Assembly (NCBI RefSeq): GCF_016901015.1
Contig: NZ_JAFEUP010000001.1
Coordinates: 62,001 to 126,000 of the forward strand
Origin: Zestomonas insulae
GTDB taxonomy: Bacteria; Pseudomonadota; Gammaproteobacteria; Pseudomonadales; Pseudomonadaceae
Length of the DNA stretch: 64,000 nucleotides
Reading direction: 5' to 3'
Numbering within the stretch: position 1 is the stretch's first letter; each line of letters begins with the position of its first letter. Shown in pieces: positions 34,608-44,406 of the stretch. The notes beneath the pieces were generated by a model, which saw only the letters and a list, made by a program, of their open reading frames with translations, made no database searches and was not told the origin of the DNA. Made by a program: the position numbers and the translations under genes.

Positions 34608-36246
34608 GGCCGCTCTCCTTCTGCTGCGCGGGATAGAACGGCTGCGTGCTGCCGTCAGGCGCTTCGACAATGACCTTGCGGAACATGCCGGTGGCCATGT
34701 GGTAGATCAGATGGCAGTGGAACGCCCACTCGCCCATGGCATCCACCGGCACGTCGACCTCCAGGCTTTGTCCTGGGGCGACGTTGACCACGTGTTTGAG
34801 CGGATTGAAGCGGCCGTTGCCCTTGTCCAGCTGCATCCACATGCCGTGCAGGTGCATGGGGTGGTTCATCATGGTCTGGTTGACGAAGCGGATGCGCACC
34901 CGCTCGCCGTACTTCAGGCGGATCGGCTCGGCCTCGGAGTACTTCACGCCGTCGAACGACCAGTAATAGCGCTCCATGTTGCCGGTCAGCTTCAGCTCGA
35001 TGGTGCGGTCCGGCGCGCGGTAGTCGGCGAACGGGCGCATGGCCTTGAGGTCGCCATAGACCAGCACCCGCCCCTGCTCCACCGGCTCGGGGGCGATGCC
35101 ACTGTTGGTGGCGTAGTCCGAGTTGCCCACGGACGGCGTGGCGTGTCCCATGGCGGCGTGGTCCATGCCGGCCATCTGGCCGTGATCCATCCCCGCGTGA
35201 TCCATGCCCTGCATGTTCATGTCCGCCATGCTCAGCAGCCGCGGCGCGCGCAGTGCCGGCACCTCGCCCTGCATGCCGGCACGCGGCGCCAGGGTGGCGC
35301 GGGCGTAGCCGCGGCGGTCCATGGATTCGGCGAACAGTGTGTAGGCCTTGTCCTCCTTGGGCTGGACGATCACGTCGTAGGTTTCGGCGACCGCGATGCG
35401 CAACTGGTCGACCGTCACCGGCTGCACGTCGTTGCCATCGGCTTGCACCACGGTCAGTGGCAGGCCGGGAATACGCAGGTCGAAGTAGCTCATCCCCGAG
35501 CCGTTGATGATGCGCAGGCGCACCCGTTCGCCGGGTTTGAACAGCGCAGTCCAGTTCTGCTCGACGTCCTTGCCGTTGACCAGGAAGCGGAAGCCGCTGA
35601 CGTCGGCGATGTCGGTCTTGGCCATGCGCATGTCGCCCCAGGCCCAGCGGTCCTTGAGCGTCGCCCAGAGACCGTCGCGGCGCGCCTCGCGGAAGAAGTC
35701 GCCGACGGTCTGCTGCTGGTCGTTGTAGTAGTCGGCCTGCTTCTTCAGCGTGTTCAGCGTGCGTTCGGGCTTTTCGTCCTGCCAGTCGAACAGCAGCACG
35801 GTGTACTCGCGGTCGTAGCGGTACGGCTCGCGGCCCTTAGGCTCGATGATCAGCGGCCCGTACAGGCCTTCCTGCTCCTGGAAGCCGCTGTGCGCGTGGT
35901 ACCAGTAGGTGCCGGCCTGCTGCACGCGGAAGCGGTAGGTGAAGATCTCGCCCGGCTTGATACCGGGGAAGCTGATGCCCGGCACACCGTCCTGGGTATA
36001 CGGCAGGATGATGCCGTGCCAGTGCAGCGAAGTGTCGCGATCGAGGCGGTTGGTGACGTTGAGCACCACCTCTTCGCCTTCCTGGAAGCGCAGCTCCGGC
36101 GCCGGCGTCTGGCCGTTGACCGTCAGCGCCGGACGGCTGCCATCGCTCAGGCGCAGCTCGCCTTCATCGATCAGCAGCTCATAGGTACCCGCGTGCGCGC
36201 CCAGGCTGCCGCTCAACAAGCCGGCCGCCAGCCACAGGCGAGTCAC
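34594..36246 (-). CDS. copA: Multicopper oxidase CopA (copper resistance)
   Basis: Periplasmic three-cupredoxin multicopper oxidase that oxidises Cu(I). The 550 residues contain all four ligand motifs: HWHG and HAHS in domain 1, and HPMHLHG and HCHLIYHMATGM in domain 3. A Met/His-rich repeat at about 335-370 (MADMNMQGMDHAGMDHGQM and on) binds Cu(I). The start is GTG 36246, overlapping the cupredoxin stop. The N-terminus (MTRLWLAAGLLSGSLGAHAG) is a Sec-like signal without the twin-arginine motif usual for CopA/PcoA, so copper loading would be periplasmic. Confidence 0.95.
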   Translation of the reverse strand: MTRLWLAAGLLSGSLGAHAGTYELLIDEGELRLSDGSRPALTVNGQTPAPELRFQEGEEVVLNVTNRLDRDTSLHWHGIILPYTQDGVPGISFPGIKPGEIFTYRFRVQQAGTYWYHAHSGFQEQEGLYGPLIIEPKGREPYRYDREYTVLLFDWQDEKPERTLNTLKKQADYYNDQQQTVGDFFREARRDGLWATLKDRWAWGDMRMAKTDIADVSGFRFLVNGKDVEQNWTALFKPGERVRLRIINGSGMSYFDLRIPGLPLTVVQADGNDVQPVTVDQLRIAVAETYDVIVQPKEDKAYTLFAESMDRRGYARATLAPRAGMQGEVPALRAPRLLSMADMNMQGMDHAGMDHGQMAGMDHAAMGHATPSVGNSDYATNSGIAPEPVEQGRVLVYGDLKAMRPFADYRAPDRTIELKLTGNMERYYWSFDGVKYSEAEPIRLKYGERVRIRFVNQTMMNHPMHLHGMWMQLDKGNGRFNPLKHVVNVAPGQSLEVDVPVDAMGEWAFHCHLIYHMATGMFRKVIVEAPDGSTQPFYPAQQKESGHATH

Positions 36247-36779
36247 GGGGTGATCTCGAGGCTGCCCACCATGCCGGCCTGGTAATGGCCGGGGATGTTG
36301 CAGGCGAACTCCAGGCCGCTGGCCTGGCTGAAGGTCCAGGTCAGCTCGGCGCTCTTGCCGGGTTCGACCAGCACGCTATTCGGATCGTCGTGCTTCATCA
36401 TTGCGGCGTGATCGGTACTGCCCACGGCGTGGCCCATCTGGCTGTGGTCCATCGGCATGTCGTGCTTCATCTGGGTCGGGGTGAGCATGCCCATCTGCTG
36501 CATCATCAGCATCCGCTTCTGGTGCTCGGCATGCGCGGCGGCATCGCCCAGGTTGAACTCGTGCAGCAGACTACCCTCGTTCTTGAGCACGAAGCGCACG
36601 GTTTCGCCGGCCTTCACCTGCACCGTGTTCGGCTCGTAGTACATGTCGCCGAGCACGATCTCCACGCTGCGCGTGGCGTCGGCAGGCTTGGCGGGATGGC
36701 CGAAGCTGAACCGCCCCGCATCGGCAAATGCGGAAGTGGCGAGCAGTGAAGCGAGCAGCGGCAGCGAGCGCAGCGACAT
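36243..36779 (-). CDS. Periplasmic cupredoxin (CopI-like)
   Basis: 178-residue exported blue-copper-like protein of the CopI type. After a signal peptide (to about 20) comes a cupredoxin fold with His in EGSLLHEFNLGD and the Cys-His-Met ligand loop FACNIPGHYQAGMVGSLEI. A Met/His-rich insert (MLMMQQMGMLTPTQMKHDMPMDHSQMGH) sits at about 90-117. It is first in the operon cupredoxin-copA-copB, preceded by a CopR-like site. Confidence 0.9.
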   Translation of the reverse strand: MSLRSLPLLASLLATSAFADAGRFSFGHPAKPADATRSVEIVLGDMYYEPNTVQVKAGETVRFVLKNEGSLLHEFNLGDAAAHAEHQKRMLMMQQMGMLTPTQMKHDMPMDHSQMGHAVGSTDHAAMMKHDDPNSVLVEPGKSAELTWTFSQASGLEFACNIPGHYQAGMVGSLEITP

Positions 36780-36848
36780 GGGGGACTCCAGTCAGTTGTC
36801 GATGTCGGCATGTTGCCCGCACGCAGCTGGCAGCCGACTGACCGGAAA

Positions 36849-36864
36849 ATTACAAATCCGTCAG
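36849..36864 (-). promoter_or_regulatory. CopR-box-like site upstream of the copper operon
   Basis: On the minus strand: CTGACG, five bases, GTAAT. It differs by one base from CTGACA-N5-GTAAT, the Pseudomonas CopR motif as I recall it. It lies 70 bases upstream of the cupredoxin start; copRS themselves are not in the window. Confidence 0.6.
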
Positions 36865-36947
36865 CCAGGGATGGTGACGGCAAACCGCCAAGGTCGGGCA
36901 ACCGGTCGACAACCGGACGTCATGCCCAAACCCGCAGCAGCTACGAC

Positions 36948-38349
<1,402 letters not shown>

Positions 38350-38375
<26 letters not shown>

Positions 38376-39825
38376 GTCGCCCTCCCTTCTCAATAACGAA
38401 GCTCAACGCTACTTGGGTTCCTTCCTGCTCGCGGCTGGTCAGATTAATCGTCCCGCCAAAGCGCTCCATGATCCGCTTGACCATCACCAGCCCCACCCCG
38501 AGCCCGCCTTGCTTGGTGGTGAAAAACGGCTTGAACAGCATGGCCTTCTGCTGCTGCGACATGCCCTTGCCGCTGTCGCGGATCAGCATGTGCAACGTAT
38601 CCCCGCCGGCGTCCGGCTCGACCTCGACGGCCAGTCGTCCGCCCTTGGGCATCGCTTCCAGCGCGTTGGCGAACAGGCTGTTGAGCACCTGGCCGAGCAA
38701 CATGCGCTGGCTAACCACACGCGGCGCGTACTGGGTGTCGAACTCCACCGTCACGCCCGCCTGATGCAGCTGCTGGTCGAAGGACTGCAGCACCTCCTGC
38801 ACCACCGTCACCACGTCCACCGATTCGGAATCGCCGGTGAGCGGTCGTGACGATTGCAGTAGCTCGCGCACCCACTTCGACATGCGGTCGACCTGGGTGA
38901 TGATGTCGCCGATGTTGCCCTGGATCGGCGGCGCGGCCAGTTCCTGGGCCAGCTCCGCGCTGGAACGAATCGCCGCCAGCGGATTGCGCAGGCTGTGCGC
39001 CACCGCCGATGACATCTCGCCGAGGGCGACGAAGGTTTCGTTGGCGATCAGCTGCTTCTGCTGCGAATCGAGCAGCACCGAGCCGCGTCTCACGATCCAG
39101 TACAGGCCGAAGTAGATCAGCCCACCGCCCAGCGCGGTGGCCAACCAGATCACCACATAGCCGCGCTGGATGCGCGCAATGAGGTCCTTCGGCTCCTTGT
39201 AGATCTCCACCATCGTCACCGCTTCACCGGCGGCGTTGAGCAGCGGGATGTAGTTCTCGATGAACAGGCTTTGCGGCGGACGCAGGAACTTCTGCTCGAT
39301 GCGGTCGGCATCGGCGCGGTGGTAGCTGGCGGAAATCCGCGTCTTGGCCTTGAACGCTTCCTCCAGTTCATCGTTCTGTACGCGGCGACCGATCAACGCC
39401 GGGTTGGTCGACCAGATGATCGTGCCGTCCGGCGCATAGATGTTGGCGAGCAGCGCATCCGGCAGGTGGGCGATATGGTCGAGGTACTCGTTACGCGCGC
39501 GGTTGATGGCGTCCTGGGTGACGTTGACGTGACGCCCGTCGGTGCGTGGATCGAGCAGCTCGCCCAGCGACATCACATCCGGAATCGCCATGTGCCGTGC
39601 TTCGGCCGTGGCGATCGCCTGGATGAACTGCGCGGTGAGCATCGCGTCGCGCTCGACGCTTTCGGTCACCACGTAGCGGGTCGAAATGATGCCCAGACCA
39701 ATCGCCACCGAGGCGATGACAATCAGGCTGACCAGGGAAAACCAGCGCAGCAGGTTGAATTGCTGAGGCGCTTCCGTGCTCCCCCCGCCAGCCATGAAGA
39801 ACGCTTTGACTGATATCGCCTGCAT
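38350..39825 (-). CDS. Membrane sensor histidine kinase
   Basis: 491 residues: membrane segments at about 31-48 and 222-242 enclose a PDC/Cache-like periplasmic sensor (ARHMAIPDVMSLGELLDPR ... LLANIYAPDGTIIWSTNPALIGRRV). The phospho-acceptor is His277 (AVAHSLRNPLAAIRSSA), followed by the ATP-binding domain (NSLFANALEAMPKGGRL, DSGKGMSQQQ, GGLGVGLVMVKRIMERFGG). The ligand is unknown. It is first in a kinase-regulator operon diverging from the secreted-protein genes at 40.2 kb. Confidence 0.92.
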
Positions 39826-40027
39826 GGGAATGTCCTTTCCACATTTTTAGTGTGTTATAGCGCACAACCCGAGCCCCCGATAAATCACCAATGGCAATTA
39901 GCTTGTACGCGTTACTAACTTGACAGTATTAGCAATCACCAAGGACAGCCGCCCTAACTCATTGGTTTTTAACGCGCCGGAAAATTGCCACGCCATCTAG
40001 AACCGACATTTTAGTCCACTTTTCTGC

Positions 40028-40055
40028 CCCCAGCCGTGGAGCCCCAGTTGTGGGG
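40028..40055. promoter_or_regulatory. Predicted enhancer sites (CCCCA-N4-TGGGG) for a sigma-54 activator
   Basis: CCCCAGTTGTGGGG at 40042-40055 is a perfect palindrome in its arms; CCCCAGCCGTGGAG at 40028-40041 is a one-mismatch copy directly beside it. The first is 85 bases upstream of the -24 GG of the sigma-54 promoter, a normal enhancer distance. The same motif recurs twice at 56.75 kb upstream of the second sigma-54 promoter. Confidence 0.7.
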
Positions 40056-40130
40056 GCAGACCCCCAGCCACCCCCAGCACCACCTCTGTAAACCCCCGCG
40101 CACCCCAGGAAATAGAGCCTCTCCCGCCGG

Positions 40131-40147
40131 CTGGTACGGTTGTTGCG
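40131..40147 (+). promoter_or_regulatory. Sigma-54 promoter for the secreted-protein and curli-subunit genes
   Basis: TGGTACG-N4-TTGC with the invariant GG (40133-40134) and GC (40145-40146) exactly ten bases apart; one mismatch to TGGCACG. The predicted start of transcription is about 40157, giving a 61-base leader before the ATG at 40218, which has a GAGGGAAG ribosome site. Confidence 0.82.
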
Positions 40148-40217
40148 GAGCTGCCCGCAGCCTTGCCTGTGAGCTCCGCTTACACAGGGCATTTCCCCAA
40201 CGCACGAGGGAAGTACC

Positions 40218-41579
40218 ATGCCCAGCAAACTGACCACCGCCACGGCCACCCTCTCGCTTCTGGCCCTGGCCACCCAATCCGCCCACGCCGTCCTGTATGC
40301 CGTGGACCCCGGCCCCTACCTGCCCGAGAACGGCTCATTCGCCGCCTGGTACCAGGACACCCATGGCCGGGTGCTCGACCTGTGCCTGTCCAAGGCGCTC
40401 AGCTCGCGGGTGCCCGGCGCCCCCGGCGCGCCTTCGTACATGTGCTCGCTGTTGCCCACTCCCGGGGTCTTCGACGACGCCCAGCCCATCGTCTTCCCCA
40501 CCAACTTTCCCGACGAAGCGTTCTGGTTCACCGCCGACGCGGCGATCACCGACGCCGCCAGCGGTATCGACCTCGGCTATGGCGCGGCCATCGAGGCGGC
40601 GTTCAACGTCGAGGAGCCGCGTGAAGGCGATCAGGTCAGCTTTGCGCGCATCCGCATCCGCGTCGATGTCCCCACTCCGGGCATCTACACCGTGACCCAC
40701 CCGTACGGCGTCGAGGTCTACGAGATCACCGCCGCCAACATCGGCGACGGCCGGCGCGCCATCAACATGACCCGCGACATCGGCATCGGCGCGCCGAAGA
40801 CCTACACCGGCGCGCTGGGCGGTGACATCGGACCGTTCCTGCGCAGCGTGAACGGCCCGTACACCGAGACCAACCCGGTCACCCAGCAGAGCGAGCGCTA
40901 CATCGGCGACCCGAACCTCGAGGAGGCCGTGACCGGCAGCCCGTACGGGACCAACTACGTGCGCATCGAAGGGCCCAACGGCATCGACCTGCGCACCAAC
41001 CTGTTCGCCGTCTCCGGCAAGCTGTCCACGGTCACCCGGCCGACCCCGGTGATCATGCAGCGCGCCACCTACTCGCGGCAGCCGGGCAGCAACGGCGTGG
41101 TCGCCCAGCAGGACGTGTTCGCCCTGGCGCCACCACCACCCGGCACCGCCAAGTTCGCCGACAGCCTCGGTGAGAACGTCGACATGCTGGAAAGCACCGC
41201 CACCGGCAACTGGTACGGCCAGTCGGCGAACAACCCGACAGCGCTCGTCGACATCAGTCTGACTGCCGACAACCAGGCGGCCATCGCCACCAGCACCCCC
41301 ACCACCGCAAGCCTCCGGCTGAAGGACCAAGTACAGATCCAGCGAGCCGAATACAGCCTGAATTCCGGCCAGCTCATCGTGCAGGCCAGCAGCAGCGACC
41401 AGACCGCACTGCCGGCGCTGACCGCCGACTTCGACCACGGCGCCCCGATCGGCCCGCTGACTGGCGACGGCGTGCTGAAGACCCTGAGCACCGGCATCTC
41501 ACCGCTGCCACCGGCCCGCGTGAAGGTGACGTCCGCCAACGGCGGAACCGACATCGAAGAAGTGGTCATCCTCCCCTAG
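40218..41579 (+). CDS. Secreted protein of unknown function, paralogue A
   Basis: 453 residues with a signal peptide (to about 24, SAHA). No family recognised. It is clearly paralogous to the next gene over about residues 28-400: shared stretches include DxGPY, AWYQD/VWYQD, the Cys pair in DLCLSK...SYMCSLLP, FARIRIRVDVPTPGIYTVTHPYGVE, NMTRDIGIGAP and GDIGPFLRSVNGPY. The rest looks beta-rich, with an Ig-like C-terminal part (QIQRAEYSLNSGQLIVQASSSDQ). It is first behind the sigma-54 promoter. Confidence 0.85.
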   Translation: MPSKLTTATATLSLLALATQSAHAVLYAVDPGPYLPENGSFAAWYQDTHGRVLDLCLSKALSSRVPGAPGAPSYMCSLLPTPGVFDDAQPIVFPTNFPDEAFWFTADAAITDAASGIDLGYGAAIEAAFNVEEPREGDQVSFARIRIRVDVPTPGIYTVTHPYGVEVYEITAANIGDGRRAINMTRDIGIGAPKTYTGALGGDIGPFLRSVNGPYTETNPVTQQSERYIGDPNLEEAVTGSPYGTNYVRIEGPNGIDLRTNLFAVSGKLSTVTRPTPVIMQRATYSRQPGSNGVVAQQDVFALAPPPPGTAKFADSLGENVDMLESTATGNWYGQSANNPTALVDISLTADNQAAIATSTPTTASLRLKDQVQIQRAEYSLNSGQLIVQASSSDQTALPALTADFDHGAPIGPLTGDGVLKTLSTGISPLPPARVKVTSANGGTDIEEVVILP

Positions 41580-41608
41580 CGATATCCGTTTTCGAGCCAG
41601 GAGGCATC

Positions 41609-43819
41609 ATGAACAAGTGGCCAGGCTTGCTTTGCACCGTAGCCGCCCTCTCGATTGGCCAGGTCATGGCCGATCTCGCCGCGGTCGATACCGGTCCTTA
41701 CAACCTCGCGACCGGCAAGTACCCGGTGTGGTATCAGGACGAGAACAACCTCAGCCTCGAACTCTGCCAGTCGCGGGCCGTCAGCTCGCGCGCCGGCGGC
41801 GCGCCGAACGCCTACATGTGCACGCTGATCCCCGATCCGGGCGTGTACGACGACACCCTGCCGATGATCTTCCCCGGCAACTGGCCGGGCGAACTGTTCT
41901 GGTTCTCCGCTGAAACCGAGATCCCCAACAACGCCGCCGGCTATGGCCTGGAGGTGTATGTCGCGGCGATCGAAGCGGCCTTCTCGGGTGGCGAAGTACC
42001 GGTCGACGGCCAGCAGCAGTCCTTCGCGCGCATCCGCATCCGCGCCTCGATCCCGGTAGCCGGGGTGTACAAGGTGACCCACCCGTACGGCGTGGAAACC
42101 ATTACCGTCACCCAGACCGGACGGCGCGGGATCAACATGACCCGCGACATCGGTATCGGCGCGCCGGGCAACTTCAGCGGCGCACTGACCGGCGATATCG
42201 GACCGTTCCTGCAGAGCGTCAACGGCCCGTACCCTGAGCGCAACCCGGATACCGGCGTGCTGGAAAGCTTTGTCGGCGACCCCAACCTGGTCGAACCGGT
42301 GATCGGCAGCCCCAACGGCACCAACTTCGTGAAGATCGAAGGCCCGGCCGGCACCATCCAGACCAACGTGTTCAGCGTGACCGGCAAGGTCTTCGACTCG
42401 CGTCCGGCCACCGCGCTGGAAATGGGACGCACCACCTACCGGCGCACCGCCCAGGGCACCCGCCTTGAAGTGTTCGCCGGTTCGAGCAACACCTCCTCGC
42501 TGTGCTTCCGCGAATCCATCGCGCTGATCGGCACGCCACCTTCGCCGTGCCAGACCACCATGCTCAGCGACAACAACGGCCACTTCTTTGCCCACAACCC
42601 GGCGCCGGCACCCTTGCCGCCGCTGGTGGTGGTCACCGCCAGCGCGCCGAGCGGCAGCACCAAGCCGACCTCGGCCTCCAGTCGGGTGATCGACGTGGTC
42701 AAGGTCAGCAACGCGCGCTACTCCTGGGCCGACAAACGCCTGACCATCGAAGCCCGCTCCAGCGATGAGGTCGCGGTGCCGGATCTGGTGGTGCAAGGCT
42801 TCGGGCGCATGAGCAAGGCCGGTCCGGTGCAGACCCTGACCGTCAACGACCTGGCCCAGCCGCCCGCCAGCGTGCTGGTCAAATCCTCCGCCGGTGGCGA
42901 GGACAGTGAAGACGTCACGGTAGTCGGCAGCGCGCCGGAAGAGCCGAGCAACCAGCCGCCGGTCGGCCTGACCGATACCGCCAGCACCAGCTTCGGCGTG
43001 CCGGTGACCATCGCCGTGCTGGCCAACGACAGCGACCCGGATGACAACACGCCGCTCAGCGTCACCGGGCTCACCCCGCCACCGGCCGGCCAGGGCACCG
43101 TGGCACTGAATGGCACCACCACGGTGGTCTACACCCCGCCGGCAGTGGTCAATACGCCGCTGAGCACCAGCTTCACCTACCGCGTGCAGGACAACCTCGG
43201 TGCGCAGTCGGCGCCGGTCACGGTCAACGTCACGGTCAGCCCGAACCAGGCACCGAACGTGGTCAACGACACCGGTGCCACCCTCGGCGTACCGCTAACG
43301 CTCGCCGTGCTGACCAACGACGCCGACCCGGAAGGCAACGGACCGCTGACGGTGATCAACCTGACACAGCCCACTCGCGGGACTGCCAGCACCGACGGCA
43401 CCAGCATCACCTATACCCCGCCGGCCGGCGTGACTGCTGCGTTCAGCACGTCCTTCACCTATCAGGCGCGAGATTCGCTGGGGGCCGTTTCCGCGCCAGC
43501 CACGGTCACCATCAACGTCTCGCCACCGCCGGTAGTCGCGGAGAACTTGGCGATCACCACGGCTGACGTGGTCGCCCGCTCCAACGCGCGGCACACCTTC
43601 AGCGTGGATGGCACCTCCTCGCTGACCACCGGCAACAGCATCACCGTGACGGTGCAGACCACTACCGGTCCGGTGGTCATCGGCAGCGCTGTGGTGCCGG
43701 CCAGCGGACGCTGGCGGCTGTCGGCCACCACCACCGGGCTGGTCCTGCCGGCCACCACCACCGCCACCATTCGCTCGTCGTTCAACAACGTGCGCACGGT
43801 CACGCTGGTCAATCGCTAA
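41609..43819 (+). CDS. Secreted protein of unknown function, paralogue B, with Ig-like repeats
   Basis: 736 residues with a signal peptide (to about 23). The N-terminal 340 residues match paralogue A. The C-terminal region adds two cadherin/VCBS-like Ig repeats of about 95 residues (NQPPVGLTDTASTSFGVPVTI..., NQAPNVVNDTGATLGVPLTLA...), each with the calcium-site-like LANDSDPDD / LTNDADPEG motif, then a final beta domain. The build is that of a secreted or surface adhesin. A 29-base gap separates it from paralogue A. Confidence 0.85.
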   Translation: MNKWPGLLCTVAALSIGQVMADLAAVDTGPYNLATGKYPVWYQDENNLSLELCQSRAVSSRAGGAPNAYMCTLIPDPGVYDDTLPMIFPGNWPGELFWFSAETEIPNNAAGYGLEVYVAAIEAAFSGGEVPVDGQQQSFARIRIRASIPVAGVYKVTHPYGVETITVTQTGRRGINMTRDIGIGAPGNFSGALTGDIGPFLQSVNGPYPERNPDTGVLESFVGDPNLVEPVIGSPNGTNFVKIEGPAGTIQTNVFSVTGKVFDSRPATALEMGRTTYRRTAQGTRLEVFAGSSNTSSLCFRESIALIGTPPSPCQTTMLSDNNGHFFAHNPAPAPLPPLVVVTASAPSGSTKPTSASSRVIDVVKVSNARYSWADKRLTIEARSSDEVAVPDLVVQGFGRMSKAGPVQTLTVNDLAQPPASVLVKSSAGGEDSEDVTVVGSAPEEPSNQPPVGLTDTASTSFGVPVTIAVLANDSDPDDNTPLSVTGLTPPPAGQGTVALNGTTTVVYTPPAVVNTPLSTSFTYRVQDNLGAQSAPVTVNVTVSPNQAPNVVNDTGATLGVPLTLAVLTNDADPEGNGPLTVINLTQPTRGTASTDGTSITYTPPAGVTAAFSTSFTYQARDSLGAVSAPATVTINVSPPPVVAENLAITTADVVARSNARHTFSVDGTSSLTTGNSITVTVQTTTGPVVIGSAVVPASGRWRLSATTTGLVLPATTTATIRSSFNNVRTVTLVNR

Positions 43820-43826
43820 CGCAGTG

Positions 43827-43852
43827 CCTGCCCGCGCCCTGGCGCGGGCAGG
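43827..43852 (+). terminator. Stem-loop between paralogue B and csgB
   Basis: CCTGCCCGCG / CGCGGGCAGG, ten pairs with a six-base loop, but followed by TTGATT rather than a T-run. More likely a partial terminator or an mRNA-processing hairpin setting different levels of the upstream proteins and the curli subunits. Confidence 0.6.
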
Positions 43853-43870
43853 TTGATTCAGGGATGGGCA

Positions 43871-44347
43871 ATGAAACGCCATGCAGGGTTTCGCCAGCGT
43901 CGTCTCGCCGTGTTGCTCGGCCTGTACCTGAGCAGCACGGCGCTGTACGCCGCCGACCTGATGGACAACCTCGATCTGGCCGGCGGCGATCCCGACCTCG
44001 GCCAGCTCGGCGGCGCCACCGCCCAGGCCCTGGTGCAACAGACCGGCCAGGCCAACCTGGCGCAGCTCCACCAGAACGGCGAGTCGTTGCTCGGCCTGAT
44101 CGTGCAGAACGGCAGCAATCAGGAAGCGTTCATCTTGCAGGAAGGCATCAACCAGATGGCAAGCATCTACCAGCAAGGCAGCGGCAACGTCGCCGGGATC
44201 AGCCAGAGCGGCGCCGACAACGTCGCGCAGATCGTCCAGGACGGTGCCTACAACACCGCCCAGATCGAGCAGTCCGGCACTGGCCTGCACAGCAGCGTCA
44301 CCCAAACCGGCAATAACCAGAGCGTGCTGGTCCGCCAGTACCGCTGA
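43871..44347 (+). CDS. csgB: Curli nucleator-like protein CsgB
   Basis: 158 residues from ATG 43871, close to E. coli CsgB in size. After the signal peptide (to about 28) come about five curlin repeats of 22 residues with the Gln/Asn pattern (NLAQLHQNGESLLGLIVQ NGSNQEAFILQEG INQMASIYQQGSGN...). It is predicted to anchor to the cell surface and seed polymerisation of the large curlin downstream. The C-terminal SVLVRQYR resembles the charged end of CsgB. Confidence 0.88.
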   Translation: MKRHAGFRQRRLAVLLGLYLSSTALYAADLMDNLDLAGGDPDLGQLGGATAQALVQQTGQANLAQLHQNGESLLGLIVQNGSNQEAFILQEGINQMASIYQQGSGNVAGISQSGADNVAQIVQDGAYNTAQIEQSGTGLHSSVTQTGNNQSVLVRQYR

Positions 44348-44406
44348 ATCGGGCAAACCATATCGAGCAGTGCGTTCAGCAGGGACCCTTCCCAGGAGGC
44401 AACACC

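Larger units (their letters stand above)
39826..40217. promoter_or_regulatory. Divergent control region of the kinase and secreted-protein operons
   Basis: 392 bases without a gene. The left part is AT-rich (39840-40020), and the right part contains C-rich runs, the CCCCA-N4-TGGGG palindromes and the sigma-54 promoter listed separately. An additional perfect pair TGCCCCCA (40025-40032) / TGGGGGCA (40051-40058) overlaps the enhancer-like sites. Confidence 0.6.
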
